A stretch of DNA of 64,000 nucleotides from a bacterium YEK0313 (GCA_000751295.2 CCMO02000002.1:1138501-1202500); one strand, 5' to 3'. Positions 30,588 to 39,785 are shown, counted from the stretch's first letter. The notes: a model not told the origin generated them from the sequence alone. Made by a program: numbers and translations.

Positions 30588-30754
30588 GCGATACTCTTGG
30601 ATGGTGGCTAGTCCCAGCTATTTTCACCCTCTTCCTGGCGGGCCGAGTTTTGCTTCTGCCGCCGGCATCGCTTTCCGAAGGGCGAGCCCTAAGGTTCTCA
30701 ATAGCTTTGAACCTTTCGCTTTCCGCATGGCTCTTCTGGAGCCTGATGCGATGA
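30584..30754 (+). CDS. Small two-span membrane protein
   Basis: A 56-residue protein with two hydrophobic helices, GWWLVPAIFTLFLAGRVLLL and ALRFSIALNLSLSAWLFWSL, joined by a short polar turn. Start ATG 30584 overlaps the previous stop (ATGA). Topology would suit a phage membrane modulator or pinholin-like protein, though its early-arm position argues against lysis. Unknown function. Confidence 0.55.
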   Translation: MSDTLGWWLVPAIFTLFLAGRVLLLPPASLSEGRALRFSIALNLSLSAWLFWSLMR

Positions 30755-30828
30755 TAGCGGCCCCTACCATCCGCTTCGACATCTTCATCGCCGCCGCCCG
30801 CGCTCTGGTCCAGGGAGGCGCATCATGA
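30751..30828 (+). CDS. Possible 25-residue peptide
   Basis: ATG 30751 overlaps the stop of the membrane gene and the stop overlaps the next GTG-less ATG, giving MIAAPTIRFDIFIAAARALV plus five residues. Only the perfect overlap at both ends supports it; the peptide has no motif. It may simply bridge translation between neighbours. Confidence 0.25.
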   Translation: MIAAPTIRFDIFIAAARALVQGGAS

Positions 30829-31058
30829 CCGCGGCGCCTCCCACCCCCACGGAGACCCTGCCCTACATCTACCGCTGGGACCGGCACGGCCGAAAAGGCC
30901 AGCCCTGCAAGGTTACGGCCCGCGGCAGCATGAACTCGTGCCGGGTCGAGTTCGTCGACGGCTACATCATGATCACGAGCCGGAACGCCGTGCGCAAGGC
31001 CACCACAGTCGCCATGACGCTGCCTCTCGCTGCCCTTTCTGAAAAGGGGCGGTTGTGA
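30825..31058 (+). CDS. Small phage protein of the WDRxGRKGQ type
   Basis: A 77-residue beta-rich protein: YIYRWDRHGRKGQPCKVTAR, GSMNSCRVEFVDGYIMITSR, then NAVRKA. I recall this pattern from many rhizobial prophages; the fold is probably a small SH3-like barrel (GQxCxVxARGxMNSxxVEFxDG). No function is known. It overlaps its neighbours by four bases. Confidence 0.65.
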   Translation: MTAAPPTPTETLPYIYRWDRHGRKGQPCKVTARGSMNSCRVEFVDGYIMITSRNAVRKATTVAMTLPLAALSEKGRL

Positions 31059-31168
31059 GCGAGCGGCCGGCAAAGAGGGAATGGAACGCCGGCAAATGGG
31101 CTGGCGGCCTAGCCGAATGGACCGAGGGCGATACCGCCTATCTGTCCATCGCGGGCGGGGTCGGATGA
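31055..31168 (+). CDS. Short ORF, possible gene remnant
   Basis: A 37-residue frame from GTG 31055 (MSERPAKREWNAGKWAGGLA, then EWTEGDTAYLSIAGGVG). It overlaps both neighbours by four bases. The EWNAGKWAGGLAEWTEGDTA stretch looks like the start of a longer phage protein, so this may be a truncated copy. Evidence is limited to gene packing and composition. Confidence 0.35.
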   Translation: MSERPAKREWNAGKWAGGLAEWTEGDTAYLSIAGGVG

Positions 31169-31401
31169 TGACCCGCGCGGCGCGATCCGCCCCCACCTTG
31201 GCCGAGCTTGAGGAGGCCCTGACGATGGCAGCCTATATCGTGTGCCGGCACGGTGAGGCCTACGCGCCCATCATGGACCGGCTCGAGCGCGAGGTCGATG
31301 AGGCCCGCCGGCGGGTACCGAGCATTGAGCGAGCCCGCCGGCTGCTGGCGGCGCTACCGGCGACAGTCGAGCGGCCGCGGGCAGTTCAGAGCACGTTGTA
31401 G
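31165..31401 (+). CDS. Small helical phage protein, last of right arm
   Basis: A 78-residue protein, mostly one charged helix pair (ELEEALTMAAYIVCRHGEAY, then MDRLEREVDEARRRVPSIER). Function unknown. Its end overlaps the end of the converging integrase gene by 16 bases, so no terminator lies between the two transcripts. Confidence 0.5.
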   Translation: MMTRAARSAPTLAELEEALTMAAYIVCRHGEAYAPIMDRLEREVDEARRRVPSIERARRLLAALPATVERPRAVQSTL

Positions 31402-32699
31402 GCGATCCGCGACAGCCATTTGTGCTTCAGGGCGAGGCTCGGCCCGACGCCATACTTCGGGCGGATCCATTTGTGCCCCATCAACGACGAGACGACCTTT
31501 TCGGGCGTCTCGATCGCAGTGAGCCGATCTTCGAAGGTATGCCGCAGCGAATAGAGACTGTGCTTGGCGGTCGGCAGCAAACCCTTCTGGTCGAGCACCT
31601 TGTTGACCAAGGCCGAAAGCGAAGCCGACTTATCGCGATATCGGGGATATCCGTTTGGATGCCGCTTCATCGCGGCGAGCGCGACGCCGACGAGAGGGAT
31701 GTCGCGCTCGGAGTCGGGCGTCTTGAGCTTGCGGCCGTCAGCGCGGATTTCGACGAAGGGTATTTTTCCGTCGAGATGGATCCTCACCGGGAGCAGATTG
31801 CAGACTTCCGAGAGCCTTAAGCCGGTATCCGCAACAACGCGCAGAATGTCGGCCGCCTCCTCATTGAGATCGCCGAGCGCGCCGGGCACCAGGACCCGGT
31901 CCTGCACGAATTCAGGGGTGAACGCGGCGCGCCGCTTGGTGACGGCGCCTGCGATGCGTAGGCCTGTGAAAACTGCCTTCAGCCCGAGGTCGTGTGCGTT
32001 GTTGACCGTTTCGAACATTTTCCGGAGGGAGCCGAGGTTCTTGTTCGCCGTATCGATATCGAGGTCTTCAGCGGCCAGCCGGTCCTGCCACCACGCGCGA
32101 AACGCGAGCGCGTCTGACCTGGTGAGGTCGGCGATCGGCTTGTCGCCGACGAGCTGGACGAAGTTCTCCGTCGCCAGGTTCAGCCGGTTGCGCCATTTGC
32201 GCTTCTGGTCGTCCGACAGCGCCGCCAACCCGGAGCGCGCCAGCAATTCGTATTGCGTGGGCAGGTCGGAAACCCTGAACGCCGGCCGCTCCTCCCCTCC
32301 AAGGACCGCGGTGACCTCAAGCTCTTCCTCGACCTTCTCGCGGTCTGTGAGCGATCTGAGGCGGTCGAGGATTTCGGTGAGCGGCCCCTCCGCGAGCTCG
32401 GCCGCCGTTTTGTATTGAAAGCCGAGCCGCTGCGCGCGCCGCTGGGCTGCATCGTAACGTATGCGCACCTCGGCCGACTGGCCGTCGGCAAGACCACGCC
32501 AATACGCACAGAGCTCGGCATAGAGGTGTCGGACAGCCTCCGCAGCACGCACCGCTCTCGGATCGTCCGCAACGGCGATGCCCGTGCTGATCCTGACCAG
32601 CCGGCGTCGATCGAGATGAGCGAATTCGGCCGGGACGCGGCGGATCAAATACCACATGCCATCCCGCTTCAACGGGCGCGGCGGGACCTGGTGGCGCAT
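31386..32699 (-). CDS. Prophage tyrosine integrase
   Basis: A 437-residue tyrosine recombinase. The catalytic residues are visible: Arg in DTGLRLSEV (about residue 310), the SLYSLRHTF box (about 387-395), LMGHKW, and the nucleophile Tyr in RPKYGVGPS. The central core-binding helices (LTRSDALAFRAWWQDRL) precede it. The gene's start lies 115 bases from the tRNA-Arg fragment at 32814-32859, the usual place of an integrase next to its attachment site. It faces away from the att site, unlike the second integrase at 33040. Confidence 0.88.
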   Translation of the reverse strand: MRHQVPPRPLKRDGMWYLIRRVPAEFAHLDRRRLVRISTGIAVADDPRAVRAAEAVRHLYAELCAYWRGLADGQSAEVRIRYDAAQRRAQRLGFQYKTAAELAEGPLTEILDRLRSLTDREKVEEELEVTAVLGGEERPAFRVSDLPTQYELLARSGLAALSDDQKRKWRNRLNLATENFVQLVGDKPIADLTRSDALAFRAWWQDRLAAEDLDIDTANKNLGSLRKMFETVNNAHDLGLKAVFTGLRIAGAVTKRRAAFTPEFVQDRVLVPGALGDLNEEAADILRVVADTGLRLSEVCNLLPVRIHLDGKIPFVEIRADGRKLKTPDSERDIPLVGVALAAMKRHPNGYPRYRDKSASLSALVNKVLDQKGLLPTAKHSLYSLRHTFEDRLTAIETPEKVVSSLMGHKWIRPKYGVGPSLALKHKWLSRIAYNVL

Positions 32700-32813
32700 G
32701 GCAGGACGGCCGAATGTTACACAGAACGTTACACAGATTCATGCCATTTGGCTGGACAGAAAGTCAACCGAACAGGGACTTTCCAGCATCCATATGGGTT
32801 TGCGAGGGGTTAG

Positions 32814-32859
32814 GTGGCGCACCCATCAGGATTCGAACCTGAGACCTTTGCCTTCGGAG
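32814..32859 (-). other. tRNA-Arg(CCG) 3' fragment, attachment site
   Basis: On the minus strand this reads as the 3' half of a tRNA-Arg: anticodon loop CTCCGAA (anticodon CCG), anticodon-stem 3' side GGCAA, a perfect T-arm (TCAGG-TTCGAAT-CCTGA), the acceptor strand TGGGTGC, G and an encoded CCA. The 5' half is missing; sequence beyond 32860 does not fit a D-arm. Such partial tRNAs are the scars that integrases leave. It lies between the prophage integrase and a P4-type integrase. The rest of 32700-33039 has no gene. Confidence 0.8.
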
Positions 32860-33039
32860 CAATTTAGGCTGCCCATCCGAAAAACGCGATAGGGCACGCT
32901 ATGGTACGCTATCCCTCTGATACCCCTAGCAATTCTGGAATTTCGGCACGACAGTCGTATCCGAAGGTTCGCCCTGATTTCCGTCCCGCTGCTTACGTGG
33001 TGCTTACGCGAGAAAGGGCGCTGAGGTCGGAGAAGCGCC

Positions 33040-34392
33040 ATGCCTAAGCTCACGAAGAGGGTCGTCGATGCGGCCGAAGTGCGCGAGAAGGATTACGTCA
33101 TCTGGGATGACGAGCTGCCCGGATTTGGCCTCCGCGTGTTCGCCTCCGGCAAGCGCAGCTACGTCATTCAGTATCGAGCCGCCGGTCGTTCGCGACGCTA
33201 CACCATCGGGCTGCACGGCGTATGGACGCCGGAGACGGCGCGACAGGAAGCCAAAGTCCAGTTCGGTCGAGTCGCGAACGGAGACAATCCCGCTGAGGAG
33301 CGCCAGCTCGACCACAAGGCCATTACCGTCAAAGAGCTGTGTAGCCTCTATCTCAACGATCTCGAAGCTGGCCTTATCCTCGGTAAGGGCGGTCGTCCTA
33401 AGAAGCCGACGACAATTGGAACTGACACTGGCCGCATCCATCGGCACATCATCCCGCTCATCGGATCGCGGCGGGTCAAGGACCTTACCAAGGCCGATAT
33501 CAACAAGGTCCTGAAGGACATCATGGCCGGAAAGACGCGAGTTTCGGTCAAAACCAAGAAGCTGCGCGGAAAGGCGATCGTCCGCGGCGGCGCGGGAACG
33601 GCGACCCGCACTGTCGGTCTTCTCGGCGGCATCCTGACCTATGCCGTCGAGGCCGGCATTATCGAGAGGAATCCGGCGCATGGCATCCGCAAGCCGAAGG
33701 ACAGAGTGCGAAACCGCCGCCTTTCAGAGGCTGAGTATCGGATTCTCGGGCAGATGCTGCGGGACGCGGCGAAGCAAGAGAAATACGTCATGACCGCGGA
33801 CATCATTCGCCAGATCGCTCTAACGGGCTGCCGGCGCAGCGAGATAACCCGACTGCGATGGACCGAGGCTGACACAGAGGCGAGTTGCTTAAGACTTCAG
33901 GACAGCAAGGAAGGCGAGTCGATCCGCGCCATCGGCCTTCCCGTTGTCGAGTACCTTGAACGACGGCGCTCCGCCGACGTCGGTACCTATGTCTTCCCCG
34001 GGCAGGGTGAGGACAATGCGTTCGGCAGCTTCCCAAACCACTGGGAGCAGATCTTCAGGGACTCGCCGCTGTCGGACGTAACACCTCATGTGTTGCGCCA
34101 CAGCTTTGCCAGCATCGCAAACGACCTAGGGTTCACTGAAGTGACGATCGCAGCGTTGGTCGGGCACTCGAAAGGATCGGTTACGAGCAAGTACATTCAT
34201 ACGCTCGACACGGCCCTCATCATGGCCGCGGACACCATCGCGGGCTACATTCAGGGCCTTCTCGACGGTATTGAGTTCAAACAAACCGCCTACGCACTCG
34301 ACCGGGCTTCGCGGAAGGCGGCTTTGGCTCGTTTTCTCAAGAGCGCGAGCGGCTCGCCTGAATTCGAAGAGCTGGAACGCTTGGCGGCTTAG
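33040..34392 (+). CDS. P4-type tyrosine integrase of a second element
   Basis: A 450-residue integrase with the DUF4102 arm-binding domain at the N-terminus (TKRVVDAAEVREKDYVIWDD, GFGLRVFASGKRSYVIQYRA), a central SAM-like domain, and a catalytic domain with LTGCRRSEI (Arg), TPHVLRHSFA (His-x-x-Arg box) and HSKGSVTSKYIH (Tyr nucleophile). It reads rightward from the tRNA-Arg fragment, so it likely integrated the resistance and trb region to its right. Start ATG 33040 lies behind GAAGCG-type weak ribosome site. Confidence 0.88.
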   Translation: MPKLTKRVVDAAEVREKDYVIWDDELPGFGLRVFASGKRSYVIQYRAAGRSRRYTIGLHGVWTPETARQEAKVQFGRVANGDNPAEERQLDHKAITVKELCSLYLNDLEAGLILGKGGRPKKPTTIGTDTGRIHRHIIPLIGSRRVKDLTKADINKVLKDIMAGKTRVSVKTKKLRGKAIVRGGAGTATRTVGLLGGILTYAVEAGIIERNPAHGIRKPKDRVRNRRLSEAEYRILGQMLRDAAKQEKYVMTADIIRQIALTGCRRSEITRLRWTEADTEASCLRLQDSKEGESIRAIGLPVVEYLERRRSADVGTYVFPGQGEDNAFGSFPNHWEQIFRDSPLSDVTPHVLRHSFASIANDLGFTEVTIAALVGHSKGSVTSKYIHTLDTALIMAADTIAGYIQGLLDGIEFKQTAYALDRASRKAALARFLKSASGSPEFEELERLAA

Positions 34393-34608
34393 GCGGAGCT
34401 GATTTCTCGCTCAGCAAGGCCGTGCCGGCGTGACGGCGGGCGTCTGGAAGATTGAAGAGGGGACTGGGCGTGTGGGAGGCATGCCTGAGTGGAAACTGCC
34501 ACGATCGGCGTTCGCAGTTTTGTTCCGAAATGGCTCGCCGGGGTCGGCGAAGATGCGAACTACGAATACTCGATCGCCCGACCCGGCGCCACTCCACAGG
34601 GACCGAAA

Positions 34609-34842
34609 GTGCGAAAGCGTGACCGGGACCGTGCTGAGGCAATACGCCGAGCCGGAGGTCCCAAGCCGTCTCTCGGGGAACGGGCCGTGGCGCTGGCGCT
34701 CGAAGGCGGTGTGGTTCGGACGCGCGACTTGACCGAAATCGGTATACCTCGCTGCTATCTAGCCCGTATGTGTGACGAGGGCCTGCTCATGAAGGTTGGC
34801 TACGGCCTCTATCGCGCGGGCGAGCAACGGAGCGCGGCTTGA
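34609..34842 (+). CDS. Stand-alone AbiEi-type winged-helix protein, copy 1
   Basis: A 77-residue protein whose C-terminal 50 residues match the N-terminal winged helix of AbiEi antitoxins (GGVVRTRDLTEIGIPRCYLA, RMCDEGLLMKVGYGLYRAG). The usual C-terminal antitoxin region and a partner AbiEii toxin are absent. I used GTG 34609, which aligns with ATG 43671 of copy 3. Upstream in the same frame a 30-residue stretch (WLAGVGEDANYEYSI) is shared with the other copy. It probably binds DNA. The 127-base gap that follows holds nothing recognised. Confidence 0.65.
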   Translation: MRKRDRDRAEAIRRAGGPKPSLGERAVALALEGGVVRTRDLTEIGIPRCYLARMCDEGLLMKVGYGLYRAGEQRSAA

Positions 34843-34969
34843 CTACAGGCTGCGGCCATTGACGCCGACGGCGCACGAAATCCGGCAGGCCCGCCCTGCG
34901 AGGGATCAGGGGTCGGTGGCCCCGACGCAAGGTGGCTGCGCCGCTCTGGAGCGATACTCCCACAGCCGG

Positions 34970-35935
34970 TTAAGCCGCTGGTCTGGCGGTCAGCCGTGGG
35001 ATCCAGCGGACATAGATGAGCTCGCTCATCAGTTCGATCAGCGTCTGGGTGACTACGACGGCGGGAACAAGCGGGACACCGCCCGGGACTGCGAAGGCGA
35101 GCGGGAGGATTACCAGCGAGTTACGCGTGGCGGCGCTGAACGCCACGGCTCGCGTGCCGCCGGCGTCGAGGCGGCCGGCGCGCGCGATGAGCCCGCCGAG
35201 CACCGGCGCCACGACGGCATAGGTCAGGTAGATCGGAGCTGCAGTCAGCGCCGCACCCGCAGCGTCTCCGATCTGCGGCATGACGGCGGCCAAAACCAGG
35301 AAGAGCACGAGGGCCGTTGTCGGCACCGGCAGCAGGCCGAGCGCCATTGAGGCGCGTTTGCCGGCTGCCGTCCGGGCCGCCCACAGCTGTAAGGCCGCCG
35401 CAAGCAGCAGCGGCACGGCGATCAGCCATAAGAAGGCGTGGATGAAGGGCTCCGGATGCACGAGACCGGAAGCGTCACTGCCGAGCAGTACGCGCAGGTA
35501 AACCGGCAGCAGCGCCATCTGCAGCAGCAGGAGCGCTGGGGTCGACGCCAGCAACAACCTGGCATCACCGCGCCCGAGATGCGTGAACGTCACGACATAG
35601 TCGACGCAAGGTGTCAGCAGCACGAAAAGCACTGCCAGCCGCAACATCGGCTCATCGGGGAGGAACTGCACGAGCAGCGCAGTGAGCAACGGCATCACGA
35701 CGAAGTTGGTGGCGAGCAGCGCGCCGAGGAAGCGGGTGTTGCGCAGCGCCGATCCGAGCTCCGCCAAAGGCACCTGGAGGAAGGTGACAAACAGCATGAA
35801 CGCCAGGGCTGGATTGATCCCAGCCTCGAGCGTCTCCGCGTTTGGCACACCGAAGCCGGCAAGCGCCCCAACGGCGATTGCGACCAAATAGAACGCGACC
35901 TGCCGCTCCTCGAGGACCACCCGAACCTGCTCCAC
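34970..35935 (-). CDS. Arsenic-resistance-type BASS/Acr3 permease
   Basis: A 321-residue membrane protein with about ten hydrophobic segments, of the bile acid/Na+ symporter-Acr3 superfamily. LLTPCVDYVVTFTHLG in the centre matches the Cys-containing loop of Acr3-like arsenite exporters, and AFSAATRNSLVILPLAFAV is the second conserved half. Start is GTG 35935 with AAAGGAG upstream. Rhizobiales homologues are annotated arsenic resistance protein. No ArsR or ArsC is beside it, so the substrate is inferred. Confidence 0.7.
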   Translation of the reverse strand: MEQVRVVLEERQVAFYLVAIAVGALAGFGVPNAETLEAGINPALAFMLFVTFLQVPLAELGSALRNTRFLGALLATNFVVMPLLTALLVQFLPDEPMLRLAVLFVLLTPCVDYVVTFTHLGRGDARLLLASTPALLLLQMALLPVYLRVLLGSDASGLVHPEPFIHAFLWLIAVPLLLAAALQLWAARTAAGKRASMALGLLPVPTTALVLFLVLAAVMPQIGDAAGAALTAAPIYLTYAVVAPVLGGLIARAGRLDAGGTRAVAFSAATRNSLVILPLAFAVPGGVPLVPAVVVTQTLIELMSELIYVRWIPRLTARPAA

Positions 35936-36127
35936 TCATGTCTCCTTTCTGGCTTCTTGCCGGCTCGGTTCCGCTGACGCCTGATGTCACGCCCATGATA
36001 CCACGTCGGCTCAGAAACCGCTCCTGCGTCGCCGGTCTCTTCCCCGCCCGATCCTGGCGGTGCCCTTCGCTCGACCGGACGGCTTGGTAGGTCGCCCTCC
36101 AGAATGTTGCAGTCGGGGCCACAACCG

Positions 36128-36249
36128 CGGACGCGGGATCTGACCACCATCGGCATCCGACGATGCTATCTGGTCTGGATGTGCGCGAGGCGCTGCTGAC
36201 GAAAGTCGGCTATGGCCTCTGTCGTGCTGCCGAGCGCCAAGCTGCATGA
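36128..36249 (+). pseudogene. Frameshifted AbiEi-type winged-helix remnant, copy 2
   Basis: Read with one frameshift, this encodes RTRDLTTIGIRRCYLVWMC then EALLTKVGYGLCRAAERQAA and a stop, clearly the same domain as the genes at 34609 and 43671. Near 36184-36189 one base is missing relative to them (ATGTGC-GC-GAG for the intact ATGTG-Y-G-A-C/A-GAG). The 5' part upstream of 36128 is too eroded to trace. This is a decayed third copy. Confidence 0.75.
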
Positions 36250-36376
36250 GGCGGCCCCCAAAACACATTCTTGGCGCACTTCACTATCACCGAGGTGTGG
36301 CCTCAGCGGGTCCGTTTCACGATAGGCCGCCACACATCCCGGCGAACTGTCACGTAATCCTCCTCGCTACCGACTC

Positions 36377-37180
36377 TCAATGGGCCATGAACCAAGACAT
36401 GTCAGTGCTCTTCAGCATTTCCCTGGTGACACCACCGAGCACCCGCTCGGTCAGGGGGCCATGGCTATAGACACCGGCAACTATAAGGTTCGCTCCATCA
36501 CGTTCTGCCTGACCGAGCAGATCGGCGCACACATCTCCCTCCGAGTGCGAGATGTGCCAATGGCGGGCCTCAACCTTGTGACGGCGCAGATGCGCTGCGA
36601 CAGCGTCGAGCCGGTCTGCGGATACCTCGTCCCCAACACCGATTACAGCCACACTCTCGGCGCGCTCGAGTATGGGTAACGCGTCGTGCAAAGCGCGGCG
36701 GGCCTGCGAACAGTCCTTCCAAGCCACCAACACTTTTGGGAAGCGGCCGTTTGCCGACTGTATTCCGAGACGCAGAACAGGCGTGCCGGAGCGGAGAGCG
36801 AGGTCGGCCGGATCCGGCAAGACACAGGCGTCTCCCTCGGATGAGTCCGTAATGAGCAGATCGGCGGATAAGAGATGGTCGCGCATAGCTCCGGCCGGCT
36901 CGCTGACTCCTGAGCACCACTCGACTTCATTCGGCTCGGTTCCAAACACCTTGTTGAAAGCGCTCCTGGTGGCTGCCAGAGCATCTTCCATCAACCGTGT
37001 TTGCTCCTGAGCAGAGAACGCGTTCGGAACCAGCACGTCTGTCACAGATGTTCTGGGCCAAGCATAAGAAACCACCGACAGCTTGGCGCCGAACTCTGAA
37101 GCTATCTCACGAGCGTGCTCAAGCGTTCGATATATTTCGCTTCGAGGGCATGCATCGACAACAATGTCGCGAAAGCTCAT
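36377..37180 (-). CDS. Universal stress protein, two-domain
   Basis: A 267-residue protein with two tandem USP domains. The second ends with LIVAGVYSHGPLTERVLGGV followed by TREML, the ATP-loop pattern G-x-x-x-H-x-x-x-x-x-x-x-x-G-G. The first is more divergent. Start ATG 37180 has AGGAG eight bases upstream. USPs bind ATP and help cells survive growth arrest or metal stress. In resistance islands they are frequent neighbours of metal ATPases; the next gene leftward is a permease and rightward a P1B ATPase. The following gap (37181-37316) shows nothing. Confidence 0.8.
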   Translation of the reverse strand: MSFRDIVVDACPRSEIYRTLEHAREIASEFGAKLSVVSYAWPRTSVTDVLVPNAFSAQEQTRLMEDALAATRSAFNKVFGTEPNEVEWCSGVSEPAGAMRDHLLSADLLITDSSEGDACVLPDPADLALRSGTPVLRLGIQSANGRFPKVLVAWKDCSQARRALHDALPILERAESVAVIGVGDEVSADRLDAVAAHLRRHKVEARHWHISHSEGDVCADLLGQAERDGANLIVAGVYSHGPLTERVLGGVTREMLKSTDMSWFMAH

Positions 37181-37316
37181 GATATCACTCCTACTCTTCA
37201 AAACTGGCCGCAGCGCCGAGCCTGCATCTATATATTTGCACTTCTCTCCCGGATAGCTATCCTCGCTGAGAGTTCACGGGGCTGCTCGGTAAAGTACAAG
37301 GCGCAGCTGGCCGTCA

Positions 37317-39785
37317 TTATCCGTTGTCGCGGTACGCGAGAAGTCTCAGAGCATTGAAGACGACGAGCAGCGTCGATCCCTCATGGACTGCGACCGCAGG
37401 GCCGATGCCGAGACCGAAGATAGTCGCCGGGACGAGCAGCGCCACCACGCCTAGGCTGACAAACACGTTCTGCAGGATCACCGAGCGGGTGGTGCGGCTC
37501 AGTCCGACCGCGAATGGCAGGTTGGCGAGATCGTCGGCCATCAGGGCGACGTCGGCGGTCTCCATCGCCACATCGGATCCGGCCGCGCCCATGACGATGC
37601 CGACCGTCGCATTGGCCATCGCCGGAGCGTCGTTGACGCCGTCGCCGACCATCGCGACCTTCTCCTCGGCGCGCAGCTTCTTGATCGCCTCGACTTTGTC
37701 CTCCGGCATCAGATCGCCCCAGGCCTCGTCGAGGCCGACTTCCCGCGCTATCGCCTCGGCGACCTTCTGGTGGTCGCCGGAGATCATGATCATCCGCCGG
37801 ATCCCGAGCGCGTGCAGCCGCTCCAGCGCCGCTTTCGCGGCCGTGCGCGGCGTGTCCATCAGCCCGATGGCACCAAGATCACGGTTGCCCTGGCGCACGA
37901 CCATGGTGGTGCGCCCGCCCTCGCGCATTGACGCGATCGCGTCCTGTATGGGCGTGGAGAGCGGCCGAATACCCTCGACGCCGAACATCTCGGCCTTGCC
38001 GATAAGCACCTTGTTGCCGTCGACATTCGCGGCGACCCCGCGCCCGGTCAGGCTTTCGAGATCGCTGGCGTGCGGGACCGCGTCCTCGCCGAGGCGCTCG
38101 CGGCCGTCTCGCGCGATGGCGCGTGCGAGCGGATGGTCGCTCAAGCTCTCGACGGCGACCGCCACCGTCAGCAATTCCTTCTCCCCGATGCCAGGGGCGG
38201 GCACGACGTCGGTGATGCGAGGCTTTCCGGCCGTCAGCGTGCCGGTCTTATCGAAGGCGATGGCCGAGAGCGAGCCGAGATTCTCGAGCGGTCCGCCACC
38301 CTTCACCAACACGCCGCCGCGCGCCGCCCGCGCCACACCCGACAGCACGGCGCTCGGAGTCGCGATGGCGAGCGCGCACGGGCTGGCGGCGACGAGCACG
38401 GCCATGGCGCGATAGAAGCTGTCGCGGAACGGCTCGTCGATGACCACCCACGCGAAAAGCAGGAGCACCGCCAGCGCCAACACGCTCGGGACGAAGAGGC
38501 GCTCGAATTTCTCGGTGAAGCGCTGGGTCGGCGACTTCTGCGTCTCGGCTTCGCTGACCATGCGCACGACCTTGGCAAGCGCGCTGTCGGTGGATCTGCG
38601 TGTGACCTCGATTTCGATTGCGCCGCTGCCGTTGATGGTGCCGGCGAAGACGCGGTGGGCGGCTTCGATCTTGTCCGGGTTTGCCCGGGCCGCCGCCGCG
38701 TCGGCGACCGCCTGCTTATCGGCGGGGATGCTCTCGCCAGTTACCGGCGCCTGGTTGATGCTGCTCTCGCCGGCCACCACGAAGCCGTCCGCGGGGAGCC
38801 GCGCGTCGGGCTTAACGACGACAACGTCGCCGATGGCGAGTTCTTCGACCGGTACTTCCCGCAAGTCTCCTCCGCGCCGGACGAGCGCCGTGCGGGGCGC
38901 GAGTTCTGCCAGCGCCTCGATCGCGCGCTTCGCCCGGCCCATCGCGTAATGTTCGAGGGCATGGCCGAGGCTGAACAGGAAAAGCAGGAGCGCGCCTTCC
39001 GCCCAGGCGCCAAGCGCGGCAGCGCCCGCCGCGGCGACCAGCATCAGGGTATCGATCTCGAAGCGCTTGAGGCGTAGATTGTCGATCGCCTCGCGCAGCG
39101 TAAAAGAGCCACCGAAGGCATAGGCGCCGAGATACAAGGCGAATGGCAGCCAGGCCGGCGCCGCAGGGAACCGCTCTATGAGGTAGCCGAAGGCGAGCAG
39201 CCCGCCGCAGGTCAGCGCGAAGATGAGTTCGGCGTTCGGCCCGAGCGGGCCGGCTTCATGATCGTGCCCGACCTCGCCCGCACCATGTTTCCCCGGCGGA
39301 TGCGCATGCCCGGCATGCTCCTCGGCGCTGAGGCTCGGCTTCGCGGCGGTGCCGATCCGCATCCTGTCGAGCTCTCGGGCGAGCGACGCTTCCGAGGCAG
39401 CGGACCGATCGAATTCGACGCGCACGGTTCCGGCGGCGCTGGCTTCCGCCTCAAGGACGCCCGGCAGCGCGCGCAATTTTTCGGCGATGGTCCGCGCCCG
39501 CCGCTCGTGCGGAATGTCGAGCCGCCACGTCGCGTGTCCAAAACGCTCCGAAATGCCCGCGCCGGCGGCCGTGACCAGTTCGCGGATGCGCGGCAGCGGC
39601 AGGATCGCGGGGTCGAAATGAATGCAGAGCTGCGCCGCCTGACCGTCCTGCGCGGGAACAACATGTGCGTTTTCGACGCCCTCGCGCCCGCGCATTTCCG
39701 ACATCAGCCTGTCGACACAGCGATCGGCGGTGTCGGTCACCTCCGGCAGCAGGATCGGGATGTCCAGGCGAAGTTTCTCAGTCAT
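37317..39785 (-). CDS. P1B-4-type metal-transporting ATPase
   Basis: An 822-residue metal efflux ATPase. The N-terminus has two HMA-like domains without CxxC, then a His-rich linker (HAGHAHPPGKHGA..GHDHE). Catalytic marks: TGES in the actuator domain, the membrane motif SPC (residue about 468), the phosphorylation site DKTGTLT (about 511), GDGVNDAPAM, and HEGST in the last helix. SPC with HEGxT defines P1B-4 pumps, which export Co, Fe, Zn or Ni. It is divergent from a CsoR-type repressor and NicO exporter. Start ATG 39785 has a weak site; the upstream frame extends past the repressor and is not used. Confidence 0.85.
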   Translation of the reverse strand: MTEKLRLDIPILLPEVTDTADRCVDRLMSEMRGREGVENAHVVPAQDGQAAQLCIHFDPAILPLPRIRELVTAAGAGISERFGHATWRLDIPHERRARTIAEKLRALPGVLEAEASAAGTVRVEFDRSAASEASLARELDRMRIGTAAKPSLSAEEHAGHAHPPGKHGAGEVGHDHEAGPLGPNAELIFALTCGGLLAFGYLIERFPAAPAWLPFALYLGAYAFGGSFTLREAIDNLRLKRFEIDTLMLVAAAGAAALGAWAEGALLLFLFSLGHALEHYAMGRAKRAIEALAELAPRTALVRRGGDLREVPVEELAIGDVVVVKPDARLPADGFVVAGESSINQAPVTGESIPADKQAVADAAAARANPDKIEAAHRVFAGTINGSGAIEIEVTRRSTDSALAKVVRMVSEAETQKSPTQRFTEKFERLFVPSVLALAVLLLFAWVVIDEPFRDSFYRAMAVLVAASPCALAIATPSAVLSGVARAARGGVLVKGGGPLENLGSLSAIAFDKTGTLTAGKPRITDVVPAPGIGEKELLTVAVAVESLSDHPLARAIARDGRERLGEDAVPHASDLESLTGRGVAANVDGNKVLIGKAEMFGVEGIRPLSTPIQDAIASMREGGRTTMVVRQGNRDLGAIGLMDTPRTAAKAALERLHALGIRRMIMISGDHQKVAEAIAREVGLDEAWGDLMPEDKVEAIKKLRAEEKVAMVGDGVNDAPAMANATVGIVMGAAGSDVAMETADVALMADDLANLPFAVGLSRTTRSVILQNVFVSLGVVALLVPATIFGLGIGPAVAVHEGSTLLVVFNALRLLAYRDNG

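Noticed and set aside
32814..32859. Complete tRNA-Arg gene
   Set aside because: Only the anticodon loop to CCA end is present; no D-arm or 5' acceptor follows, so it is an attachment remnant.
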